Below are positions 25,329 to 34,037 of a stretch of DNA of 64,000 nucleotides, piece after piece. Location of the stretch: positions 1-64,000 of the forward strand of contig CALEZI010000058.1 of NCBI GenBank assembly GCA_937928755.1, read 5' to 3'. Both the position numbers and the translations under genes were made by a program. Under the pieces are notes generated by a model. That model did no database searches and was not told where the DNA came from. It worked only from the letters and a program-made list of their open reading frames with translations. The DNA comes from an uncultured Rhodanobacteraceae bacterium. GTDB taxonomy: Bacteria; Pseudomonadota; Gammaproteobacteria; Xanthomonadales; SZUA-5. Positions within the stretch are counted from its first letter, which is position 1. Each line of letters opens with the position of its first letter.

Positions 25329-26612
25329 ATGGCTGTCGACGCCGCAGTCGAGTCAACTCCACGCCGCGCCTATGCGCGGCTGTGGCGCTGGCATTTCTAC
25401 GCCGCCTTCCTGGTGATTCCTTTCGTGCTGTGGCAAGGCGGCACCGGTGTGCTGTACCTGTGGCATCAGGAAATCGCTGATGTCCTGTGGCCGCAACTGC
25501 GTTTCGTGGAAATCGGCGAGCAGCGCGCCTCGCTCGATGCCCAGGTCGAGGTCGCCGTCATCGCCCATGGCGGCGCGCCGGCGCGCCTGATCAAACTGCC
25601 GGCGGCGCCCGATCGCAGCACCGAGATCGTCTTCGACAACGGTGACGGATTGATCACGCCGGCCTTCGTCGATCCCTACACCGGCGCACACCTGGGCTCG
25701 GTGGCCGCGACCACCTGGCTGCCTGGCCTGACGCGCAAGCTGCACGGCGGCTGGCCGCTCGGCGATCCCGGCTCCTGGCTGCTCGAACTCGGTGCCGGCT
25801 GGACCCTGGTGATGGTGCTCACCGGCCTGTACCTTTGGTGGCCGCGCGGACGCGATGGCCTGGCCGGCGTGCTCTACCCGCGACTGACTCGCAGCCCGCG
25901 GGTGTTCTGGCGCGACCTGCATTGTGTGGTTGGCGTTTACTTTGCCGGCATCTTCATCGCCTTCTTGCTGACGGCATTGCCATGGACGGCATTCTGGGGC
26001 GAGCAGATCCTGCGCCCGTTGCAACGTGCCAGCGGGCAGACCGCACCGGCGGCGCTGGGCTTCGGCCCGATGGCACTCAAGTCGATCGACGACGGCAGCG
26101 GCCGCCGGCTGAGCCTCGATCAGGCCGTCGCCATCGCCCGCACCGAGGGCCTGCTTGGCGATCTCGAGATCCAGCCCCGCAGTGGCGACGCGCCGATCGG
26201 CATCGCGCTGCGCCAGGGCCGTTCCAGCAACGAGCGCGTACTGCAGATCGATCGCTACCGCGGCGTGGTGCTGGCGCGCGTCGGCTGGCAGGACTATCCG
26301 CTGATCCCCAAAGCCGTCGCCACCGGCGTCGACCTGCACGAAGGCACGTTCTTCGGCCGCGCCAACCAGTGGTTCAACACGGCTGTCGTCGCCGCCCTCT
26401 ACTGGCTGGCGTTCACCGGATTCATCGGCTGGTACCGGCGGCGACCGACTGACCGGCTGGGCGCGCCACCGCGTCTGCCTACGCCAATTCCGCGACCGAT
26501 CCGCTGGACGGCGATCGGCGTCTGCGTGCTGCTGCCGTTGCTGGGGCTGTCGGTGCTGGTGGTGGCGGCACTTGACACCACACTGATGCGCCGACGGCGT
26601 CAGCCGACATGA
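25329..26612 (+). CDS. PepSY-associated inner-membrane protein
   Basis: This 427-residue protein belongs to the PepSY_TM family, thought to work as iron-siderophore reductases or helpers at the inner membrane next to TonB receptors. It has four membrane segments: FYAAFLVIPFVLWQGGTGVL (about 24-43), WTLVMVLTGLYLWWP, VVGVYFAGIFIAFLLTALPW and a C-terminal pair (VVAALYWLAFTGFIGWY; IGVCVLLPLLGLSVLVV). Conserved histidines at the helix ends (WRWHFY, LHGGWP, RDLHCVVG, DLHEGTFFG) are of the kind that would bind heme or metal. It lies downstream of the TonB receptor on the same strand. Confidence 0.88.
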   Translation: MAVDAAVESTPRRAYARLWRWHFYAAFLVIPFVLWQGGTGVLYLWHQEIADVLWPQLRFVEIGEQRASLDAQVEVAVIAHGGAPARLIKLPAAPDRSTEIVFDNGDGLITPAFVDPYTGAHLGSVAATTWLPGLTRKLHGGWPLGDPGSWLLELGAGWTLVMVLTGLYLWWPRGRDGLAGVLYPRLTRSPRVFWRDLHCVVGVYFAGIFIAFLLTALPWTAFWGEQILRPLQRASGQTAPAALGFGPMALKSIDDGSGRRLSLDQAVAIARTEGLLGDLEIQPRSGDAPIGIALRQGRSSNERVLQIDRYRGVVLARVGWQDYPLIPKAVATGVDLHEGTFFGRANQWFNTAVVAALYWLAFTGFIGWYRRRPTDRLGAPPRLPTPIPRPIRWTAIGVCVLLPLLGLSVLVVAALDTTLMRRRRQPT

Positions 26613-26695
26613 GTCGGACGAACCATCAACTGATTCGATGCCTGTGGGACTACAAAAGCACGGGGGCTTCGCATTTGCGTAGAGTGCGCTGACCC

Positions 26696-27994
26696 ATGCT
26701 CCAAGACAGTAGCCTGGATTTGAAACCGACCGCAGGCAGGATAGATTCTGGCTTTTTGCGCACACTGGCGCTTCTGCGTTGGAGCGCGGCGGCCGGGCAG
26801 ACACTGGCGATCATCATTGCGCTGTACGTGCTGCTGTTGCCGCTGCCGGCTTGGCCCTTGTGGGCCGGTGTGCTGGCCTTGGTGGCCTTCAACCTCCTTG
26901 CTGGCGCATCGATGCGTGTTGCCAGGGCCTCATCCAGTACCCCAGCGCCAGCGCGTCCAACGGTTTCGGCCGGCATTGCGGTCTCGCACCTGGCATTTGA
27001 TATTGCGGAGCTGACCTGGGCGATTGCCTGGAGCGGTGGCGCGATGAATCCCTTCGTCTCGCTGTTTCTGGTGCCGGTGGCGCTGGCGACCCTGGTATTG
27101 CCGATTCGCCACATCGTGTTGGTCGCGGTACTGGCGACGATTGGCTATACGCTGGCGGCGTGGCTGGGGCCTGCCTTGCCACATATTCATGGTCTGGCCG
27201 GCACTTTTGACCTGCACCTCACCGGCATGGCGGTGAACTTTGCGCTGTCGACGATTGTGTTCGTGTCCGTGCTGACGCATCTGGCGGCGACTCGCGATGC
27301 ACGCGAGCGCGAGATCGCGCAATTGCGCGAACAGGCGGCGCGGTCCGAGGGCATTCTCGGGCTGGCGACGCATGCAGCGGCGATGGCCCATGCCCTGAAC
27401 ACCCCGCTGGGAACCTTGACCTTGATGCTCGACGATCTGTCCGAGGACTGCGCAGACCTCCCACGCCTGCGCGCCGATATCGATCGCGCCCGTGCGGTGG
27501 TCACCGTGTGCCGCGATCAGGTGCGCAAGTTGGTGCACGAGGCGCATCCGGACAGCCACGTGCTGCAGCCACTCGCAGCTTATATCGACAGCGTGATCGC
27601 GCGTTGGGAATTGCTGCGTCCGTCGATGTGCCTGTCGCGCGATATCGAGTTGCCGCAACTGGCCATCCGTGCCGATCCGGCGCTGGCGCACCTGCTGCAG
27701 GCACTGCTCGACAACGCCGCCGATGCCAGCGCCGAGCAGTCGCGCACAGACCTTGGACTGCGCCTGCGCGTGGTCGATCAAACGTTGGTAGGCGCGATCA
27801 TCGATCACGGTGGCAGCGCACTCGAAAGTCGGCCGCTTGGCGCGGTGTTCGCATCGAGCAAGGCCGATGGACTCGGCATGGGCCTGGCACTGTCGCACGC
27901 CACTGTCGAGCGCTACGGTGGCGAGCTGTCGCTGCAGGCCGGCGACGACGGCGCGATCACCCGCTTCCGGCTGCCGCTGGCGAAACTGACGTGA
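26696..27994 (+). CDS. regB: RegB/PrrB-type redox sensor histidine kinase
   Basis: This 432-residue membrane kinase matches RegB, which senses the redox state of the respiratory chain through quinone and a cysteine and controls energy metabolism through RegA. It has six membrane helices (about 30-195), the quinone-site motif GGAMNPF (114-120), and the phospho-acceptor in MAHALNTPLGTL (His232). A cysteine stands exactly 40 residues later (TVCRDQ, Cys272), as do His225 and Cys265 in the Rhodobacter protein. The ATPase domain (LLQALLDNAADAS; GLGMGLALSHATVERYGG) is intact. The stop overlaps the regA start. Confidence 0.9.
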   Translation: MLQDSSLDLKPTAGRIDSGFLRTLALLRWSAAAGQTLAIIIALYVLLLPLPAWPLWAGVLALVAFNLLAGASMRVARASSSTPAPARPTVSAGIAVSHLAFDIAELTWAIAWSGGAMNPFVSLFLVPVALATLVLPIRHIVLVAVLATIGYTLAAWLGPALPHIHGLAGTFDLHLTGMAVNFALSTIVFVSVLTHLAATRDAREREIAQLREQAARSEGILGLATHAAAMAHALNTPLGTLTLMLDDLSEDCADLPRLRADIDRARAVVTVCRDQVRKLVHEAHPDSHVLQPLAAYIDSVIARWELLRPSMCLSRDIELPQLAIRADPALAHLLQALLDNAADASAEQSRTDLGLRLRVVDQTLVGAIIDHGGSALESRPLGAVFASSKADGLGMGLALSHATVERYGGELSLQAGDDGAITRFRLPLAKLT

Positions 27995-28524
27995 AACACG
28001 TCCTGATCGTCGACGACGACGTCAACTACGGCGAGCAATTGCAGCGCTCGCTGCTGCGTCGCGGGGTCACGGTCGATCTCGCACACGACGCGACCAGCGC
28101 ACTGGCGCTGGCCAGCGCGCATCTGCCGGACGGGGCATTGCTGGACCTGAAGCTGGCCGAAGACTCCGGCCTGCGCCTGATCGAACCGTTGCGCGCGCTG
28201 TCGGCGGAGATGGCGATCGTGCTGCTCACCGGTTATGCCAGCGTGGCCACCGCGGTCGAGGCGATCAAGCGTGGTGCCGATGACTATCTACCCAAGCCGG
28301 CCGGAATCGAATCGATCCTGCGCGCTCTCGCTGGCGACAGCAGTCTTGAATCGTTCGAGGAAGCGCCAGAGACCATGACGCCACTCAAGCGACTGGAGTG
28401 GGAGCACATCCAGCAGGCGCTCAGCGCCAGCAGCGGCAGCATTTCCGCTGCCGCGCGCCTGCTCGGCATGCATCGGCGCACGCTGCAGCGCAAGCTGGGC
28501 AAGCGGCCACCCGGCCGCGGTTGA
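27991..28524 (+). CDS. regA: RegA/PrrA-type response regulator
   Basis: This 177-residue regulator consists of a receiver domain (VDDD acidic pocket; phospho-acceptor Asp in GALLDLKLAEDSG; conserved Thr in LLTGYAS; Lys in YLPKP) and a Fis-type helix-turn-helix (SAAARLLGMHRRTLQRKLGK) nearly the same as that of RegA/PrrA. Length matches the family. GTG 27991 overlaps the regB stop (GTGA), so the pair is coupled. It probably regulates respiration genes; the superoxide dismutase gene follows after 140 bp. Confidence 0.93.
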   Translation: MKHVLIVDDDVNYGEQLQRSLLRRGVTVDLAHDATSALALASAHLPDGALLDLKLAEDSGLRLIEPLRALSAEMAIVLLTGYASVATAVEAIKRGADDYLPKPAGIESILRALAGDSSLESFEEAPETMTPLKRLEWEHIQQALSASSGSISAAARLLGMHRRTLQRKLGKRPPGRG

Positions 28525-28664
28525 TGGCGATGGCCGCGGCGGGTGCAGAGCTTTCTGGTCCGGTTGCGCAGTCGTTCACGCGGCGCACGCGTGCATGCAT
28601 GTCACCCTCCCGTTGAACTCTGCCCAGTGCAGCCAACCTCGTTCGAAGAGCAACGGAGACTTCG

Positions 28665-29378
28665 ATGCACAAGACAAACGGTTTCGCCAAAATCCTGTTC
28701 CTTATCCTTCCCGCGCTGGTACTGCTGACGCAGCCGGCGCGGGCCGACGATGCCGCGCCGGAGCCATTTGTGCTGCCCGAGTTGCCGTACACCGTCGACG
28801 CACTTGAACCCGCGATCGATGCGCGCACAATGGAGATCCACCATGGTCGCCATCATCGCGCCTATGTCGACAACCTCAACGCCAAGCGGATCGATTTTCC
28901 CGCGCTGGCCGGCAGTTCGATCGAGAGCATCCTCGCGAAAGTGTCGACCTTCGATGCCGCGGTGCGCAACAACGGCGGCGGCCACTACAATCACAGCCTG
29001 TTCTGGGAGCTGATGGCGCCAGTCGGCAAGACCGGCGAACCTTCGGCGGACCTGCTCGCCGCGATCGACAAGGATTTTGGCTCGCTCGACGCCTTCAAGA
29101 AGGCGTTTTCCGACGCCGGCGCCAAGCAGTTCGGTTCGGGCTGGGCCTGGCTGATCATCAAGGACGACGGTACGCTCGCGGTCACCGCCACGGCCAATCA
29201 GGACAACCCGTTGATGGACGTGGTGGCCGTGCGCGGCACGCCGCTGCTGGCCGTCGATGTGTGGGAGCACGCCTATTACCTGCAATACCAGAACAAGCGC
29301 GTCGATTACCTTACGGCATGGTGGAGCGTGGTGAACTGGAATGCCGTGAATGCCCGTCATGCCGCGGCGATCAAGTAG
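28665..29378 (+). CDS. Exported superoxide dismutase, Mn/Fe family (Mn-like)
   Basis: This 237-residue enzyme converts superoxide into oxygen and hydrogen peroxide. The metal ligands are His59 (MEIHHGRHH), His110 (GGHYNHSLFW), Asp198 and His202 (DVWEHAYYL). The GGGHYNH and ANQDNPLM segments (Gln179) are those of manganese-type rather than iron-type enzymes. Unlike usual SodA it begins with a signal peptide (FAKILFLILPALVLLTQPARA), so it should act in the periplasm. The ribosome site CGGAGA precedes ATG 28665. Confidence 0.93.
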   Translation: MHKTNGFAKILFLILPALVLLTQPARADDAAPEPFVLPELPYTVDALEPAIDARTMEIHHGRHHRAYVDNLNAKRIDFPALAGSSIESILAKVSTFDAAVRNNGGGHYNHSLFWELMAPVGKTGEPSADLLAAIDKDFGSLDAFKKAFSDAGAKQFGSGWAWLIIKDDGTLAVTATANQDNPLMDVVAVRGTPLLAVDVWEHAYYLQYQNKRVDYLTAWWSVVNWNAVNARHAAAIK

Positions 29379-29454
29379 CAGGGATGCTTCAACCGCCACG
29401 ATCGCGCTGTTCGCCGACGGCATCGCAGCAGTTGTCCGGGAGACCGGAACCACG

Positions 29455-30723
29455 TCAGGTGCGTACGGTCATTCCGTCCTGCACCGAACGCCGCCAGGCC
29501 AGGACGGCCGGCAGCAGGCCCACGACCACGCCGGCGAGCAGTACGCCGGCTACCAGTTTGAGTTCTTCGATGGCGGGCCAGCGGGCCGGCACGAACAGGC
29601 CGTAGCTCGCCTGCAGCCAGGGCGCGGCCAATTGCAGCGCGAGGGCAAGCAGCGCCAGGCCCAGCACCGCGCCGGCCAGGGCCAGACCGCCCGCTTCCAT
29701 GACCAGCAGCGCGAACACGTGGCGCGGACCGGCGCCCACCGAACGCAGGATCGCCATCTCGCGGCGACGCTCGTTGAGGCTGGCCAGCGTGGTGGTGAGC
29801 AGCACCATCAGTGCGGCCGCCACCACCGCGGCCGCAGCCAGTTTGAGCGCGCGCTCGACGTTGCCGAGCAGACCCCAGAGCTGCTGCAGCGCCACGCCTG
29901 GCAGGATGGCGGTCAGCGGCTCCTCGCGCGCCTCATTCACTTCGCGCTGTATCGCGAATGTAGCCATGCGCGACTTCAGCCCGACGAACAGCGCCGAGAC
30001 GGTCCTGGGCTGCAACTGTGCCGGATCGATCACCCCGCCGCCTTTGCTGACGCGAGTGCCGCCGCGCCAGTTCAGATGAATCGCCTCGATCGCTTGCAGC
30101 GATACGAATACGCCCTGGTCGGAGGGCGTGCCGCTGCGCGCCAGGATTCCCACCACGGTAAACGGGCGATCGTCGTGTTTTTGCAGCGCCACGCGCGCGG
30201 TGCCGTGCGCCACCACAATCGATTGACCCAGCGCATAGCCCAGTTTGCTGGCGACATCCGCCCCGATCACCGCCTCGAACAGACCGTCGCCCGTACCACC
30301 GGCGAAGGCGCGCCCGCTCTGAAATGCCAGGGCGCGGTCGCCCGCATAACGTATGCGATCGAAATAGTCGGGCTCGGTTCCGACCACGCGAAAGCCCTGG
30401 TGTGCGTCGCCCAGCGCAATGGGTATCACCCAGGCCACGCGCGGATCGGCGCGCAGCCGCAGTGCGTTGTCCCAGCCCAGGTTGTTGGTGGGATCGCCGA
30501 GGCGGAACACCGAATACAGCAGCAGTTGCACTGGATGCGAGCGCGCGCCGACGATCAGATCGGTGCCCGAGACCGAGCGCAGAAAGGCGTCGCGGGTATC
30601 CAGGCGCAGTCGCTCCACGCCCACCAGCAGCGCGACGCTCAGCGCCACGGTGCAGACGGTGAGCGTGGCGGTGAACGCGCGGTTGCGCAGGCTGCGCAGG
30701 GCAATCCCGATCAGGCCACTCAT
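29455..30723 (-). CDS. ABC transporter permease, FtsX/MacB-like
   Basis: This 422-residue inner-membrane protein has the FtsX-type layout: one helix near the N-terminus (AFTATLTVCTVALSVALLVGV), a large periplasmic MacB-like core domain (about 45-280) and three C-terminal helices (ALKLAAAAVVAAALMVLLTT, LALAGAVLGLALLALAL, LVAGVLLAGVVVGLLPAVLA). The segment LNERRREMAILRSVGAGPRH is the family contact motif. Its ATG overlaps the stop of the ATPase gene (ATGA). With the zrgA-like gene it forms a three-gene operon probably linked to zinc. Confidence 0.9.
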   Translation of the reverse strand: MSGLIGIALRSLRNRAFTATLTVCTVALSVALLVGVERLRLDTRDAFLRSVSGTDLIVGARSHPVQLLLYSVFRLGDPTNNLGWDNALRLRADPRVAWVIPIALGDAHQGFRVVGTEPDYFDRIRYAGDRALAFQSGRAFAGGTGDGLFEAVIGADVASKLGYALGQSIVVAHGTARVALQKHDDRPFTVVGILARSGTPSDQGVFVSLQAIEAIHLNWRGGTRVSKGGGVIDPAQLQPRTVSALFVGLKSRMATFAIQREVNEAREEPLTAILPGVALQQLWGLLGNVERALKLAAAAVVAAALMVLLTTTLASLNERRREMAILRSVGAGPRHVFALLVMEAGGLALAGAVLGLALLALALQLAAPWLQASYGLFVPARWPAIEELKLVAGVLLAGVVVGLLPAVLAWRRSVQDGMTVRT

Positions 30724-31424
30724 GCGACGGCACCCTGGGACAGTCTGGCCAGACTGGACTGGCGCGCGAAGCGCCGGGCCAACGTCAGATCGTGGCTGAC
30801 GAACAGCAGCGCGGAGTTGGCGGCAGTGCATTCGGCGAACAGCAGGTCCAGGAACTCGTCGCGCAGCGCCGTGTCCAGCGCCGAGGTCGGTTCGTCGGCG
30901 AGCACCAGATCAGGCGCTCCGATCAATGCGCGCGCGACCGCAACGCGTTGCTGTTGACCGACCGACAGTTCCACCACCGGCGCATTGCGCAACGCAGCGT
31001 CACCCAGGCCCAGGCGCTGCAGCAGCGTCTCGGCGGCCTTCAGCGGTGAGCCGAAGCGCTGCTGCGCCGCTTGCGAACGGCGGCGCGAAAAGCGGCACGG
31101 CAGCAGCACGTTTTCGCGCATGCTCAGAAACGGCAGCAGGTTGAACTGTTGAAAGATGATGCCCAGATGGTCGGCGCGCAGGCGGTCGCGCGCAGCGCCC
31201 GACAAACTGGCCAGGTCGCGGCCGCACACGCGCAGGACGCCACCCGGTTTGGCCAGCGTGCCGGCTATGAGATTCAGCAAGGTGCTCTTGCCGGTGCCGC
31301 TGGGGCCGTGCAGAAACAGGGTCTCTCCAGGGGCCAGACTCAAGTCGGCCAGCCGCAGATGCCACGCACGCCCCGGCCAGGAAAACACCAGATCACGAAT
31401 CTCCAGTACCGGTGCCTTGCTCAT
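30720..31424 (-). CDS. ABC transporter ATP-binding protein, LolD/MacB-like
   Basis: This 234-residue ATPase drives the adjacent FtsX-type permease. It has Walker A GPSGTGKSTLL, the Q-loop FQQFNLLPFL, the signature VVELSVGQQQRVAVARAL (LSVGQ in place of LSGGQ), Walker B DLVLADEPTSALD and the switch histidine FVSHDLTLA. Start and stop each overlap the neighbouring genes by four bases, so the three are translated together. The LSVGQ signature is seen in other members of this group. Confidence 0.93.
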   Translation of the reverse strand: MSKAPVLEIRDLVFSWPGRAWHLRLADLSLAPGETLFLHGPSGTGKSTLLNLIAGTLAKPGGVLRVCGRDLASLSGAARDRLRADHLGIIFQQFNLLPFLSMRENVLLPCRFSRRRSQAAQQRFGSPLKAAETLLQRLGLGDAALRNAPVVELSVGQQQRVAVARALIGAPDLVLADEPTSALDTALRDEFLDLLFAECTAANSALLFVSHDLTLARRFARQSSLARLSQGAVA

Positions 31425-31951
31425 GGTCCAGCGACGGTCATGCGCGGGCTGCTCGGCGTGAGATTCGCGCCCGTTTGACCCTGGCTCGAGATCAGCTGCA
31501 GCTTCAGGGTCTGCAGACCTGGAAAAGCGGCGAACAAACCGCTGAAATCGAGATCCATGATCGCGGCCGCGTCGGCACATTCGAAACGATAGCTGGCCTT
31601 CCAGTCGGCATGGCCACCCGCGACCGAAGTGGTCGCATAAGGCGACTGCACCTCGACCGTCGCCAGGGCACATCGCGCAGCCGGCGCCATGCTCAGCAAG
31701 CGGGCACCCGCGCGCAACGCCTCTTCCGCGCGCGCCACGGCGGTCTGTTGTGCTGCATCCGTCGGCGCGTGCTCGAAGCCGACAATGCCTTCCCCATCGG
31801 CCGTCAGCGCCAGTTCGACGCCGCGGGTATCCAGCGCAACATCCATGTGCGCGGTCCCATGCTGATGAACGCCGTGCGCTGCGGCAAGAACCGGCAACAG
31901 CAGGAGCGGCAGAATGGTCAGACGAAATCGGGATGTCACGGCGCTGCTCAC
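31421..31951 (-). CDS. zrgA: ZrgA-like DUF2796 zinc-binding periplasmic protein
   Basis: This 176-residue protein belongs to DUF2796, named ZrgA in Vibrio, where it is repressed by Zur and takes part in zinc uptake with an ABC transporter. It has a signal peptide (FRLTILPLLLLPVLAAA) followed at once by a histidine cluster (HGVHQHGTAHMD) fit for metal binding, and the family segment GIVGFEHAPTDAAQQTAV. It is the first gene of the operon with ATPase and permease, an order known from Zur-regulated loci. A Zur-like inverted repeat lies 24 bp upstream. Confidence 0.87.
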   Translation of the reverse strand: MSSAVTSRFRLTILPLLLLPVLAAAHGVHQHGTAHMDVALDTRGVELALTADGEGIVGFEHAPTDAAQQTAVARAEEALRAGARLLSMAPAARCALATVEVQSPYATTSVAGGHADWKASYRFECADAAAIMDLDFSGLFAAFPGLQTLKLQLISSQGQTGANLTPSSPRMTVAGP

Positions 31952-31968
31952 TTGGCTCGGGGGGACGC

Positions 31969-32124
31969 ATGAACCGTTACGTTATAACGCCAACCTTGAT
32001 CAGGGTCGTCGCTCGCGCAGCGGTGGTCACCGTGATGAGTTGCGTTCTGGGAGCCTGCAACCGCACCAACGACACACCACGATCAGCAATTGCGGCTGCG
32101 CCGGATTTTGACGAGATCAACTGA
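31969..32124 (+). CDS. Small putative lipoprotein
   Basis: This 51-residue frame has a GGGGG ribosome site, a basic and hydrophobic N-terminus (RVVARAAVVTVMSCVLGAC) and a lipobox (VLGAC), followed by about 20 polar residues ending DFDEIN. It would be a tiny lipoprotein, divergent from the zinc operon with only 17 bp between start codons, so the operon promoter must lie within it. It may be the truncated start of a longer gene. Coding is uncertain. Confidence 0.45.
   Translation: MNRYVITPTLIRVVARAAVVTVMSCVLGACNRTNDTPRSAIAAAPDFDEIN
31975..31989 (-). promoter_or_regulatory. Zur-like operator upstream of zrgA
   Basis: The inverted repeat CGTTA-N5-TAACG has the same GTTA-N5-TAAC core and spacing as the zinc-regulator Zur box of gammaproteobacteria (TGTTATANTATAACA). 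It lies 24-38 bp before the zrgA start, over a possible -10 element (TTATAAC on the minus strand). The operon content supports this; binding is inferred. Confidence 0.6.
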
Positions 32125-32228
32125 TCGCTGACAAAGGCGCCGAACAGCTCTTCTCGCCGCGTTGCCTCCTGTGCGGCGACGCGCTCGGCGCCCAGCGATG
32201 CCAGGGCCGATTGCGGCTCTGGTCAGGT

Positions 32229-32951
32229 CTACCGAGTCTGCGCTCCACGCACGGCCGCTTTGGGCGGCAAGTTGAACAGCGCCTGGAACACCAGAGCCCT
32301 CTCCCGGTCTCCCTCGATCGTTATGGCCCCGCTGGCCTCCATCGCTTCCAGCGGGATCTTGCCGTACACGAACCCGGCCATCGCCTCCGGCGTGGACGTG
32401 AACACGAGGTCGGCATCGGCAACCGGAGCGCGCGCCGGCGTCAGCGTTCCGTCTTCGATCCGCACCATGAAGGTCTCCTCGCCCAGACGAAAGCCGACCG
32501 AGAGCTTGAGGTCGGCTGCGAGGTGCGCCTTGAACATGGTACGGAACGACAGCATCAGCGAGGCCTTCGACAGTGGCAGCGTCGGGTCGTGGCACGGCGA
32601 CCGGGCTGCCCACGCACCCAGCACCATCAGCAGCTGGTCCGCCTCGTAGCCCCAGTCGGTCAAACCGTAAACCTGGACCGAAGCCGGCGGCGGCAGCTTG
32701 CTGCGAATGACCAGCCCGTGGCCTTCCAGCGTTTCGAGCCTCTGCGTGAGCACGTTGGCGCTGAGCCCGGGCAACGATGCGCGGATGTCGTTGAAGCGGC
32801 GGGGTCCGAACATCAACTCGCGCAGGATCATCAGCGACCAGCGTTCCCCGACCAGTTCCAGCGCATGGGCGGTGCCGCAGGCGTCGTCATACCAGCGGCG
32901 CACCTCGACGGGCGCGTCAGCTTTCTTTTTAGTTATTTTTGCTAATTTCAT
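32229..32951 (-). CDS. HxlR-family regulator with SCP2-like C-terminal domain
   Basis: This 240-residue regulator has an HxlR winged helix (GERWSLMILRELMFGPRRFN, SLPGLSANVLTQRLETLEGH, residues of about 25-115) joined to a C-terminal SCP2/sterol-carrier-like domain (FKAHLAADLKLSVGFRLGEE ... TSTPEAMAGFVYGKI) that may bind a small hydrophobic ligand. It is divergent from an operon of two VOC-family genes and a DUF1428 gene, and is probably their local regulator. ATG 32951 is preferred over TTG 32960. Confidence 0.88.
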   Translation of the reverse strand: MKLAKITKKKADAPVEVRRWYDDACGTAHALELVGERWSLMILRELMFGPRRFNDIRASLPGLSANVLTQRLETLEGHGLVIRSKLPPPASVQVYGLTDWGYEADQLLMVLGAWAARSPCHDPTLPLSKASLMLSFRTMFKAHLAADLKLSVGFRLGEETFMVRIEDGTLTPARAPVADADLVFTSTPEAMAGFVYGKIPLEAMEASGAITIEGDRERALVFQALFNLPPKAAVRGAQTR

Positions 32952-32953
32952 GA

Positions 32954-32982
32954 TTGACAATAGTAACCTTGACGGATAGTTT
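32954..32982 (+). promoter_or_regulatory. Candidate sigma-70 promoter for the VOC operon
   Basis: TTGACA (32954) and TAGTTT (32977) are 17 bases apart, 90 bp before the first VOC gene. The -35 box abuts the divergent regulator's start codon, so binding of that regulator near here could control both directions. Confidence 0.55.
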
Positions 32983-33074
32983 GCGCAAACCGAAAGGGCT
33001 ACTTCCGGCGGAGCAGCCAGACTGGACTACCGAGACGGGTGACCTGCCACCCCCAAAGAAAGGATGACGCAACA

Positions 33075-33500
33075 ATGCCCCGAATGATCTTCGTGAACTT
33101 GCCCGTCGCTGACCTGGCCCGGTCCATCGCCTTCTACGAGGCGGTGGGCGCCACTCGCAGCCCGCAGTTCAGCGATGAAAGCGGCGCGTGCATGGTGCTC
33201 TCGGACACGATCTTCGTCATGTTGCTCACCCATGAGAAGTTCGCCTCCTTCACCAGCCGCCCGATCGGCGACCGCGCGACCACGCATACGCTGCTGGCCC
33301 TTTCCTGCGATAGCCGAGAGGCGGTACTCGCCCAACTGGACGCCGCGGTGAACGCGGGCGGCAAGCCAGACCCGACAGCCACACAGGATTACGAGGGCTT
33401 CATGTACGGCCGAAGCTATGAGGATCCGGATGGCCACATCTGGGAGATCTTCTGGATGAATCCTGAGGCCGTGAACCCGCCAGTCGCGACCCCCGAATAG
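33075..33500 (+). CDS. VOC (glyoxalase/bleomycin-resistance) family protein
   Basis: This 141-residue protein has the two beta-alpha-beta-beta-beta modules of the vicinal-oxygen-chelate fold (IFVNLPVADLARSIAFYEAV at the start; YGRSYEDPDGHIWEIFWMNP at the end). The last histidine and glutamate (DGHIWE) are in the place of metal ligands. It is like YaeR/lactoylglutathione-lyase-like proteins, with unknown substrate. The ribosome site AAAGGA precedes ATG 33075, and a similar gene follows after 9 bp. Confidence 0.9.
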   Translation: MPRMIFVNLPVADLARSIAFYEAVGATRSPQFSDESGACMVLSDTIFVMLLTHEKFASFTSRPIGDRATTHTLLALSCDSREAVLAQLDAAVNAGGKPDPTATQDYEGFMYGRSYEDPDGHIWEIFWMNPEAVNPPVATPE

Positions 33501-33509
33501 GAGACGAAC

Positions 33510-33995
33510 ATGGGAATGCCCGCAAAAAACCGAATCTGCCTCTGGTACGACGGCAGCGCCGAAGAGGCGGCGCGCTTCTACGCCGAACATTTCCCGGACT
33601 CGTCGGTCGACGCGGTATACCGCGCGCCGGGCGATTACCCGTCGGGCAAGGAAGGCGACGTGCTGACCGTCGAGTTCTCGGTCCTCGGGATTCCGTGTCT
33701 CGGGCTGAACGGCGGTCCTGCCTTCAAGCACAGCGAAGCGTTTTCCTTCCAGGTCGCCACCGCCGATCAAGCCGAGACAGACCGCTACTGGAACGCGATC
33801 GTCAACAACGGCGGCCAGGAAAGTGCCTGCGGCTGGTGCAAGGACAAATGGGGCCTGAGCTGGCAAATAACCCCGGTTGCATTGACCGAGGCGATCGCCG
33901 ACCCCGACCGCGCCGCCGCCAAGCGGGCTTTCGAAGCCATGATGCACATGCGAAAAATCGACATCGCCGCGATTGAGGCGGCCCGCCGCGCCTGA
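33510..33995 (+). CDS. PhnB-like VOC family protein
   Basis: This 161-residue protein belongs to the PhnB/3-demethylubiquinone-methyltransferase-like VOC group: NRICLWYDGSAEEAARFYAE at the start, GIPCLGLNGGPAFKHSEAFS in the middle and DKWGLSWQITP, the family hallmark. Despite old names for the family it has no methyltransferase fold. It lies 9 bp after the first VOC gene and 42 bp before the DUF1428 gene, in one operon. A role against reactive small molecules is a guess from the family. Confidence 0.9.
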   Translation: MGMPAKNRICLWYDGSAEEAARFYAEHFPDSSVDAVYRAPGDYPSGKEGDVLTVEFSVLGIPCLGLNGGPAFKHSEAFSFQVATADQAETDRYWNAIVNNGGQESACGWCKDKWGLSWQITPVALTEAIADPDRAAAKRAFEAMMHMRKIDIAAIEAARRA

Positions 33996-34037
33996 GCGGC
34001 ACCGCGCCTGAGCGGCACAACCTCCAAGGAGAAACCC

